From Euryarchaeota archaeon UBA89 (GTDB taxonomy: Archaea > Thermoplasmatota > Poseidoniia > Poseidoniales > Thalassarchaeaceae), in contig DAFS01000003.1 of the NCBI GenBank assembly GCA_002495525.1, positions 1-10,235 of the forward strand: a stretch of 10,235 nucleotides of DNA, in the 5' to 3' direction. The position numbers and the translations under genes were made by a program. This document shows positions 1 through 5,700 of the stretch, one piece after another (position 1 is the first letter of the stretch; every line of letters starts with the position of its first letter). Under the pieces are notes generated by a model. It made no database searches, had not been told where the DNA came from, and worked only from the letters and a program-made list of their open reading frames with translations.

Positions 1-1405
1 TATCTTCAACATCAAGCCAAATTACTGTACATTCCTTATCGCCTAACACACTACTAACCGAAGGCACAGTACGGCCTTCATCTGAGTGAACTAACTCCTT
101 GACATACGTACCAGCCTCACAACGTACAAAGAACTGAACTTCATCATCTTCTACCGTAATATCTGAAAGTTGGATAACTTTTCTCTTACGAGTTTTTGCA
201 GCCCTACGATGAGAAACTCGTTGCGGCGTTTCTTGTGCCAAAGTAACTCCTGAAAGTGTAGATATCGAATTAATTACAGTTTCTTCATCAGGGATATTTT
301 CTACTTTAAATCGTATTGTATATGACTTCTCAGAGCGGCTTTCTTTCACCTTTACTACTTCTGAACGATTTGACCATCTGAGGCTATTAATCTCAACTTT
401 TTCTTTAGCATTTAGATTCACAATATTTTGTATTTCTTCTAAATCTACTACTCTAGTTCCTGGTTTTTTAATCTCAATAACAAATGGACGACCTTGTCCT
501 AAACATCTAACATCGATATCTTCTCTACCCATCCCATGAAACGAGGTATCTTCTGCAGCCAGTGCTAGACGGATAGGTTCTCCAATCAAATCCTGAACAG
601 ATTCAAGGTATTGTAATCCAGTATTGTTACATGATTCACAACCACCTGAACGCCCTCTACAAGCTCTACATGGCCATCTAGTTTGAGGTAGTGCACGAAT
701 AAGTTTACGATATCTCCCATATAGAAATACGGGTCTTACATCGACATCAACTTTGAGAGTTAAGCCATCAACTAATATCATTAAATCGGGCCTTTCCTTA
801 ACAAAACTAATTCCCTCTACCTTCAGAGATAATTTTTCCTGAATTGCTCTAACAAAAGATGGCTTCAATGGAGGAGACCCTGGAGAACCGTGTCTCGACC
901 TAATCTTTTCTTCCTCATCTAGTAAATCTTTAGGTAGATGAATTCCAAGTTGGATTGTAGAATGTTCTACATCCCCTGTCTGTTCTATTATCCGAGTAAC
1001 GATGTTATCAATATCATCGAATAAATCTTCACACATCGGGCACAATTCATTTTTCACTGAAGACTCTAATTCCGGATTATTTTGATACGCCTCTTTACGT
1101 ATTTCTTTTCCTCCTTCTTCTCCTTTCGAATTAGTACGTCTACCAGCCAGTCTCTGAATACAAAAATCACAACATCCAATGCGAATAATATGTTCAATTC
1201 CAAGTGGAGCTGGACAAGGTGGAGCATCCCAATTTATAGTGGAGCCTTCGAATTCAAAATCATCTCCATCAAACCATTCCTCCTCTTTTTCAGGCTCGGA
1301 ATCAATATTAACGTCAGATTCGATAACAGAATTTCCATAACTAGCATCCGCATATAATGCCCATGAATCATCATCAATATCATCTTCATTATTTTCTTCT
1401 TTCAT
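1..1405 (-). CDS. pus10: tRNA pseudouridine synthase Pus10 (3' end cut by window edge)
   Basis: Archaeal Pus10 makes pseudouridine 54 (and 55 in some lineages) in the T-loop of tRNA. My translation from ATG 1405 runs open for 468 codons to the window edge. Visible are a very acidic N-terminal stretch (residues 3-54), Cys pairs C79xxC82 and C122xxC125 for the N-terminal zinc site, a second Cys cluster C246xxC249x6C256xxC259, and the family signature GREDIDVR (293-300), whose GRED Asp (296) aligns with the catalytic Asp of pseudouridine synthases. Next come GQGRPFVIEIKKP, RVSHRRAAKTRKRKV and AGTYVKELVHSDEGRTVPSV, all typical of the catalytic domain. The last visible residues, VIWLDVED, match the family C terminus, so only a few codons should be missing. 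An in-frame GTG at 1414 is an alternative start. It lies 90 bp downstream of the DUF971 gene and may be co-transcribed. The identification is secure; the start is less so. Confidence 0.93.
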   Translation of the reverse strand, partial: MKEENNEDDIDDDSWALYADASYGNSVIESDVNIDSEPEKEEEWFDGDDFEFEGSTINWDAPPCPAPLGIEHIIRIGCCDFCIQRLAGRRTNSKGEEGGKEIRKEAYQNNPELESSVKNELCPMCEDLFDDIDNIVTRIIEQTGDVEHSTIQLGIHLPKDLLDEEEKIRSRHGSPGSPPLKPSFVRAIQEKLSLKVEGISFVKERPDLMILVDGLTLKVDVDVRPVFLYGRYRKLIRALPQTRWPCRACRGRSGGCESCNNTGLQYLESVQDLIGEPIRLALAAEDTSFHGMGREDIDVRCLGQGRPFVIEIKKPGTRVVDLEEIQNIVNLNAKEKVEINSLRWSNRSEVVKVKESRSEKSYTIRFKVENIPDEETVINSISTLSGVTLAQETPQRVSHRRAAKTRKRKVIQLSDITVEDDEVQFFVRCEAGTYVKELVHSDEGRTVPSVSSVLGDKECTVIWLDVED

Positions 1406-1495
1406 ATTTATCACAGCCGCAAAACGGGGATAACCCGTACATTCGACAATCTACCGCGGATATGAATTACATTTCAGGACTTCGGAAACAAGATT

Positions 1496-1822
1496 CTAAT
1501 CTAATTGCTCACCAAGTTCTTCTGAAACTTTCCTCAAATGAGTAAAAGAGTGTATTCCTGATGAGCACCCAGTGGGCCATTCAAAACGAATACCATATCT
1601 ACCTACGAGTTCTACTTTCGGCTTTTCTAAAATTAAACGTGATATTTCTTCTTCTAACTCAATTATTCTCTGTTCATTAACTTGCCTAGGTTTACACTTG
1701 GCACACTGGCAACGAGATCTAATAGACAAATAACTCAATTTATATGATGAGCCATCATCAAATCTTACAATACAATCTTCATCACTTCGCTCTAAATCAG
1801 TAAGTATATTCCCATCACCCAT
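1496..1822 (-). CDS. DUF971 / GBBH-like N-terminal domain protein
   Basis: A 108-residue stand-alone DUF971 protein. The same fold forms the N-terminal zinc domain of gamma-butyrobetaine and trimethyllysine hydroxylases. In prokaryotes it occurs alone or fused to Mrp/ApbC-type ATPases, and its function is not established. Seen here: YKLSYLSIRSRCQCAKCK (27-44), giving the zinc ligands C38, C40 and C43, a charged helical segment (50-67), then VGRYGIRFEWPTGCSSGIHSF (73-93), the family's core strand and turn. The usual fourth ligand, the His of a DGHxxGIY-like motif, is replaced by Cys86. The gene is the first on the minus strand at the divergent junction with crtB. A TATA-like element (CTTATATTG, 1857-1849) is centred about 31 nt upstream of its ATG, so its leader would be very short. 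The family call is good; the cellular role is unknown. Confidence 0.82.
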   Translation of the reverse strand: MGDGNILTDLERSDEDCIVRFDDGSSYKLSYLSIRSRCQCAKCKPRQVNEQRIIELEEEISRLILEKPKVELVGRYGIRFEWPTGCSSGIHSFTHLRKVSEELGEQLD

Positions 1823-1928
1823 AATGTTTCGGAAGAGGTTTCATGCTTCAATATAAGGGGTAGAAAAATATTATTTTCTGAGTGGTCGAGAAACACCCAT
1901 TCATAATCTATGTACTTTTCAGAGGCAC
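1823..1928. promoter_or_regulatory. Divergent promoter region between DUF971 gene and crtB
   Basis: This 106-bp spacer must serve both directions. On the minus strand CTTATATTG (1857-1849) is a plausible TATA box about 31 nt from the DUF971 start. On the plus strand the best-placed element for crtB is the weak TTCATAAT (1900-1907), about 25 nt before ATG 1929. A stronger AT block, AAAAATATTATTTTC (1864-1878), lies about 58 nt upstream and would imply a leader of some 30 nt. AGAGG (1921-1925) just before the crtB ATG resembles a Shine-Dalgarno site, though only 3 nt separate it from the start. No operator-like repeat was recognised. Confidence 0.4.
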
Positions 1929-2951
1929 ATGGTTTTGTTCAGCAAGGAGAAGGCTGACAGTAAATTTTCTGTATCTGAATCATATCAAATCTGTGAAGCT
2001 GTAACCAGAGCCGCGTCTACTTCATTCCTAAGGTCGTTCAAATCATTACCTTCAGAAAAAAGGTCATCAGTACATGCATTGTATGCTTTTTGCAGAAAAG
2101 TTGATGATATTGTTGATGGAGATTGGTTACCCGATCTTTCAGTTTTAGAAAAACAAAAAATGTTAGATTTGGATCAAAGAGCCGAATACAGGGCTATTGC
2201 TTTGGGTATAGAAAGAATGAGTGAACCATCAAATAATGATAAAAATCATTTCCAAAGAGTGAGAGCACTACTATGGTTCAGAGATAATCTTGATGCAATA
2301 GAAGTTGGAGAAGAAGTTCATCATCCAATTTTTATCGCTCTAAAAGATACTATGGAAAAATTTCCAATCAGAATCTCTGATTTAAAATTACTGTTGGAAG
2401 GAATGGAAGACGATTTATTCCCAACAAATTATCAAAGTTTTGAAGATTTGAGAAGTTACTGTTTCAAAGTTGCATCAACTGTTGGCCTAAGTTTGATTGA
2501 AATATATGGCTATACAGATCCTGATGCAAGAGAATATGCAGAAGAAATGGGAATTTTTCTGCAAATGGTTAACGTGCTGCGTGACATTCAAGAAGATAGG
2601 GAAAGAGGTAGGTTGTACTTACCAACTGATGAATTGGAAATGTTTGATATCAAACCAGAAGAAATTGAAGATGTCAATCTAGCTAGTAGTAAGAAATGGA
2701 AGCGATTCATGAAGCATTATATTAGTAGAACTAAGACACATCGAAATATTTCATTAAACTTGATACCTTTGGTAGAAAAAGATTCTCGTAGAAACCCTCA
2801 CATGATGTGTGCTGTATATTCAAGCATATTATCAGAAGCAGAAAAAAGAAATGGAGATGTTCTATCAAAGAGATTACAATTAGGATTTATGAAAAAAATA
2901 GGTTTCGCCCTTTCTGCTCTAGGACTTTGGTCTATTTCTTCTAGAAAATAA
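1929..2951 (+). CDS. crtB: Phytoene synthase (squalene/phytoene synthase family)
   Basis: Catalyses head-to-head condensation of two geranylgeranyl diphosphates via prephytoene diphosphate to phytoene, the committed step of C40 carotenoid synthesis. The 340-residue length suits the family. The first Asp-rich motif is LYAFCRKVDDIVDG (51-64, D59xxxD63). The second is QMVNVLRDIQEDRERGRLYLP, with D219 and D223, which bind the Mg2+-diphosphate. SFLRSFKSLPSEKR near the N terminus (32-45) is also characteristic. The C-terminal hydrophobic patch (about 325-337) could anchor the protein at the membrane. Squalene synthase is the main alternative, but the adjacent CrtI-type desaturase favours phytoene. 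It stands alone on the plus strand and converges on the crtI operon rather than joining it, so the two steps are under separate promoters. Its TAA directly abuts the stop codon of the ABA4-like gene. Confidence 0.92.
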   Translation: MVLFSKEKADSKFSVSESYQICEAVTRAASTSFLRSFKSLPSEKRSSVHALYAFCRKVDDIVDGDWLPDLSVLEKQKMLDLDQRAEYRAIALGIERMSEPSNNDKNHFQRVRALLWFRDNLDAIEVGEEVHHPIFIALKDTMEKFPIRISDLKLLLEGMEDDLFPTNYQSFEDLRSYCFKVASTVGLSLIEIYGYTDPDAREYAEEMGIFLQMVNVLRDIQEDRERGRLYLPTDELEMFDIKPEEIEDVNLASSKKWKRFMKHYISRTKTHRNISLNLIPLVEKDSRRNPHMMCAVYSSILSEAEKRNGDVLSKRLQLGFMKKIGFALSALGLWSISSRK

Positions 2952-2961
2952 TTATTTTCTA
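2942..2961. terminator. Perfect 20-bp palindrome across two abutting convergent stop codons
   Basis: TAGAAAATAATTATTTTCTA reads identically on both strands. Its centre falls exactly between base 2951 (last base of the crtB TAA) and 2952 (last base of the opposite TAA). Both genes therefore end with the same AGA-AAA-TAA, encoding Arg-Lys-stop. As RNA it could form an 8-bp stem with an AAUU loop, and each strand then carries UUAUUUUCU. U-rich tracts terminate archaeal transcription, so a bidirectional terminator is a reasonable inference. The symmetry is seen; the function is not proven. Confidence 0.55.
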
Positions 2962-3380
2962 ACTAAAATTATACTCATCATTAACCCTATTGGCATTAAC
3001 ATAACTCCGAAAAATACCGATAACCATAACTTCCATTTTTCACATTTTGAATCAATACATCTTTTCCAAATCCATCGTGTGACAAATATGTCGCCAGCAA
3101 CCATGTGAGACCATGCCGCTGATGCTCCCGCTTTAGTTCCGAGTAAATCTGCAAGACTTTGTAATGCTAAATTAGGATCCATTGTATCAACAAATAGATC
3201 TATTAAACCTGAAATATCCGAAAATGATACTAAATACCATATTAATATTGGACCAAGGAAAAACCAAGGGCCTTCCATTAATTGATGTGTTCTTTCATGA
3301 TTTGGATAGAGTAGCATTGCTATCCAAAAGGGTCCAATCCACATTGTCGATAAGAAAAATGATAAGTCGTATAAGTCCAT
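2952..3380 (-). CDS. ABA4-like (DUF4281) integral membrane protein, candidate carotenoid-modifying enzyme
   Basis: A 142-residue, very hydrophobic protein with about four membrane segments (roughly 8-25, 38-54, 84-101, 118-139). It has the features I associate with the ABA4-like family: an N-terminal PFWIAMLLYP followed by a basic turn and RTHQLM (30-35), the signature W90-x-H92-x4-D97-x-F99-xx-R102-W103, and the terminal PIGLMMSIILVRK. Plant ABA4 is required to convert violaxanthin to neoxanthin; activity of prokaryotic homologues is largely uncharacterised as far as I know. Position strengthens the call: it is the last gene of the crtI operon and faces crtB. Translation should start at ATG 3380, because TGAGG (3392-3388) overlaps the upstream stop codon and lies 7 nt before it. 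It could instead act in carotenoid assembly or transport. Family assignment rests on motif recall, without a profile search. Confidence 0.68.
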   Translation of the reverse strand: MDLYDLSFFLSTMWIGPFWIAMLLYPNHERTHQLMEGPWFFLGPILIWYLVSFSDISGLIDLFVDTMDPNLALQSLADLLGTKAGASAAWSHMVAGDIFVTRWIWKRCIDSKCEKWKLWLSVFFGVMLMPIGLMMSIILVRK

Positions 3381-3386
3381 TTTTAA

Positions 3387-3392
3387 ACCTCA
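3387..3392 (-). promoter_or_regulatory. Shine-Dalgarno-like site for the ABA4-like gene
   Basis: TGAGGT on the minus strand includes the TGA stop of the lipoprotein gene, followed by 6-7 nt and ATG 3380. GAGG is complementary to the conserved CCUCC at the archaeal 16S rRNA 3' end. It supports the chosen start and translational coupling within the operon. Confidence 0.55.
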
Positions 3393-3980
3393 ATTAATAA
3401 AAAATTTAATCTCTTCAAGAACTTCTAATGTTGGCCAATATGTCTTTGAATTCCAAATAATTTCTCCATTAGTATTCATAATTTGAAGAGTCGGTGTTGA
3501 GGGATTTCCAAATGAATTATAAAATCCAGAATTACTTTCGAATCCAGTCTCAAGATCATAAACAATCGTATCTTCAGAAGGTAAAACTAACGGCCAGTAA
3601 ACTGGGTTACTGGAATTCTGATGATTACCGTATACTTCCTCGACATAAGATTCGGATTCAAAAGAAGAATATCTGTGAACGCTGAGTAATGATGAATTGC
3701 TGATATTCCCATTTTCAACTTCATTTGCTAACAAATCTGTCCAAGAGTGACACCCCATACATCCAGCTGCTACCCAAAGCATCAGAACAGGTCCTTCTGA
3801 CACATATTCTTCAAGATTAAAGTTAGTAATATTTGATGTTCCATTCAATACGGGAGCAGAGAATGATAATCTATCTGGGATATCATTCGAAGAATCTTCT
3901 AAAATTTGTTGTTCATCAGATATACATCCAGAAAATGCACTACAAATTAAAATGATGAAAATAAATGCTGAAGATTTCAT
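3390..3980 (-). CDS. Thioredoxin-fold (TlpA/redoxin-like) lipoprotein
   Basis: A 196-residue exported protein. The N terminus (MKSSAFIFIILICSAFSGC) is a signal peptide with the lipobox FSGC, predicting lipidation at Cys19 and anchoring on the outer face of the membrane. After a Ser/Asn/Asp-rich linker the globular part contains VLMLWVAAGCMGCHSW, with redox pair C74-M-G-C77 placed after a hydrophobic strand as in thioredoxins. Near the C terminus NPSTPTLQIMNTNGEI supplies the cis-proline loop (TPT) and following strand of that fold. A thiol-disulfide role outside the membrane, such as disulfide reduction or metallocentre maturation, is inferred. The substrate cannot be read from the sequence. 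It starts 2 bp after the crtI stop and ends 9 bp before the ABA4-like gene, so the three are almost certainly one transcript. No clear Shine-Dalgarno site precedes it, so translational coupling to crtI is likely. Confidence 0.8.
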   Translation of the reverse strand: MKSSAFIFIILICSAFSGCISDEQQILEDSSNDIPDRLSFSAPVLNGTSNITNFNLEEYVSEGPVLMLWVAAGCMGCHSWTDLLANEVENGNISNSSLLSVHRYSSFESESYVEEVYGNHQNSSNPVYWPLVLPSEDTIVYDLETGFESNSGFYNSFGNPSTPTLQIMNTNGEIIWNSKTYWPTLEVLEEIKFFIN

Positions 3981-3982
3981 AA

Positions 3983-5551
3983 TTATGCCACTAATTTATT
4001 CGCTATTTTCGGCTTTTTCAAGTCACCGAACCAAATGTCAATTCCATTCCAGTCTGGCTCAATACCCAAATCTGATAGTATCAATTTACTGGTAATTCTC
4101 CCACTTTCAAATATTGTTGGAAGACCACTTCCTGGATGCGTGCCTCCACCGACAAGGAATAGATTATTGAATTCTTCAAATCTATTTTGAGGACGGCGCC
4201 ATAGCATTTGATCTAAAGAATGAGCTAAGTTGAAAACGGCTCCACGATAAATATCAGATGAGTCCCAGTCATCTGGAGTAACTATTGTCTGAGAGACTAT
4301 CGAATCCCTAACATTCTCGAAACCAAGTTTATTTTCCATCATATCAAGTACAACTTCACTATATTCGTCTTTAATATCGTCCCAAATAATACTATCATCA
4401 GTATTTGGAACAGGCACTAGAACATACAATGTGGATTGACCAGGAGGCGCCAAAGTAGAATCTGTTACGCAAGCATTCTGAACATACAAAGATGGATCTT
4501 CCCAAGTAATTTTATGGTTAGTAATATCCTTTAGATTTTCTTCATATTTTTGAGATGCATATATTTGGTGATGGGGTTGATTATATTGCTTATCTATTCC
4601 TAGATATAGCATAAATGTTGAACAAGAGTATCCTTTACTTTCTAATTTCTTATCAGACCAACGTTTTCTCTTGTTGTTAGGAACTAATGTAGTCATGGCA
4701 TGGGCAAAGTCAGCGTTTAGAACAACCTTCTTTGCTCGATATTCTCCATTATTTGTCTTTACTCCGACTACTGTTTTATTGTCAAAAATTAACTCTTCCA
4801 CTTCGGTTTCAAGTTTGATATCTACTCCGAGTTCAATCGCAATCTCTGACATTCTGTTTGTAATAGATCCCAGTCCTCCTTTAGCATGGAATATACCATG
4901 TTCATATTCTAAAAATGCCAGTATTGTAAACAGTGATGGGGCATGGAAAGGACTCATTCCTAAATATTTAGTTTGGAAAGACATTGCTAACCTAACCCTC
5001 TCATCATCAAAAAGCCGTGACAAATCGCTCGCGACAGATGCCCATGGTTTCAATATAGTTGCGACTTTCATAGCCCTCTTAGAAAGTAAATCTGAAGGAC
5101 CTCTCCAAGGGGTCTGCAAACAGACTCTAGAGAAATCTAATTTTTTCCTGTTTTCTAATACATATTTCTCAAAACCCTTTGCGTTCTTATCTCCAGAAAG
5201 TTCTCTAATTCTCTCAGTCATTTCTTCGAGATTTGAGGTAGCGTCAATTGAACCACCAGCACCGAAGGTTAGTCGATATGAAGGATCTAAAGGCATCAAC
5301 CCTAACTCTTTGTGGGCGTCTCTACCAATTGCTTGGAAGATTTCTTCAATTACTTCAGGATAATGGAAGAAAGTTGGACCTCTATCGAATTTAAAACCGT
5401 CCATTTCTACGATTTTAGTTCTTCCACCGACAGATGAAGACTTTTCTAGCATTGTAACTTTGACGCCTGAATGAGCTAATAAAAGTGCAGAAGCAAGACC
5501 ACCTGGGCCAGCTCCAACTATCAAAACATCTTGTGAATCGTCTGCATCCAT
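3983..5551 (-). CDS. crtI: CrtI-family carotenoid desaturase (phytoene desaturase-like)
   Basis: FAD-dependent amine-oxidase-fold enzyme of the CrtI/CrtN/CrtD/CrtO group, expected to introduce double bonds into phytoene. From ATG 5551 it has 522 residues, near the usual 490-510. The N-terminal dinucleotide fold is VLIVGAGPGGLASALLLAHS (G13-x-G15-xx-G18) with Glu36 for the FAD ribose, followed by SSVGGRTKIVEMDGFKFDRG. The C-terminal signature LVGGGTHPGSGLPTIFESGR is diagnostic of the family. The frame extends upstream to an ATG at 5611, but 5551 is preferred: the FAD fold then begins right after a short acidic leader, and a TATA box (5580-5574) sits 26 nt upstream, which would place transcription start at the ATG. 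Phytoene as substrate is inferred from crtB nearby; a later-acting desaturase or ketolase-type paralogue remains possible. It leads the operon crtI, thioredoxin-like lipoprotein, ABA4-like gene. Confidence 0.88.
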   Translation of the reverse strand: MDADDSQDVLIVGAGPGGLASALLLAHSGVKVTMLEKSSSVGGRTKIVEMDGFKFDRGPTFFHYPEVIEEIFQAIGRDAHKELGLMPLDPSYRLTFGAGGSIDATSNLEEMTERIRELSGDKNAKGFEKYVLENRKKLDFSRVCLQTPWRGPSDLLSKRAMKVATILKPWASVASDLSRLFDDERVRLAMSFQTKYLGMSPFHAPSLFTILAFLEYEHGIFHAKGGLGSITNRMSEIAIELGVDIKLETEVEELIFDNKTVVGVKTNNGEYRAKKVVLNADFAHAMTTLVPNNKRKRWSDKKLESKGYSCSTFMLYLGIDKQYNQPHHQIYASQKYEENLKDITNHKITWEDPSLYVQNACVTDSTLAPPGQSTLYVLVPVPNTDDSIIWDDIKDEYSEVVLDMMENKLGFENVRDSIVSQTIVTPDDWDSSDIYRGAVFNLAHSLDQMLWRRPQNRFEEFNNLFLVGGGTHPGSGLPTIFESGRITSKLILSDLGIEPDWNGIDIWFGDLKKPKIANKLVA

Positions 5552-5573
5552 GATACACCCAACACTATGATAG

Positions 5574-5580
5574 ATATAAA
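5574..5580 (-). promoter_or_regulatory. TATA box of the crtI operon (leaderless start)
   Basis: TTTATAT on the minus strand is centred 26 nt upstream of ATG 5551, the spacing expected between an archaeal TATA box and a transcript beginning at or very near the start codon. Directly upstream lies A5-GCG-T5 (around 5579-5591), a small symmetric element that could bind a regulator or simply be AT-rich promoter DNA. Confidence 0.55.
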
Positions 5581-5670
5581 AAAGCGTTTTTAAATTTCTA
5601 TGTAATTTCATTTTAGAAACAATGTTTAATATATGTTGGATTACGATTGTATTTGCATTTCATACATCTA

Positions 5671-5677
5671 TTAAATA
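5671..5677 (+). promoter_or_regulatory. TATA box of the FAS1/blue-copper gene (leaderless start)
   Basis: TTAAATA is centred 27 nt upstream of ATG 5701, with no Shine-Dalgarno sequence between them. This placement predicts a leaderless mRNA and supports 5701, which begins a good signal peptide, over the longer in-frame start at 5647. The latter would put the TATA box inside the coding region. Confidence 0.55.
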
Positions 5678-5700
5678 GCCTATTGAGATGCGAACGGCTT

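Noticed and set aside
1424..1438. ACGGG/CCCGT hairpin between the DUF971 and pus10 genes as a terminator or RNA gene
   Set aside because: Only a 5-bp stem, no T-run and no surrounding structure; the 90-bp gap shows no tRNA or other RNA fold I can recognise.
4671..5363. Long plus-strand open frame (230 codons) opposite crtI
   Set aside because: It is antisense to the conserved crtI coding sequence and shows no recognisable motif, promoter or ribosome site.
5552..5611. N-terminal 20-residue extension of the crtI product (start at 5611)
   Set aside because: It would place the well-spaced TATA box inside the gene and adds no family-conserved residues before the FAD fold.
1929..5611. Retinal/rhodopsin pathway
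   Set aside because: crtB and crtI are compatible with it, but no lycopene cyclase, Blh/15,15'-dioxygenase or rhodopsin gene is in the window.
5647..5700. 18-residue N-terminal extension of the FAS1 protein (start at 5647)
   Set aside because: A clean signal peptide begins at Met 5701, and a TATA box lies 27 nt before it, within the proposed extension.
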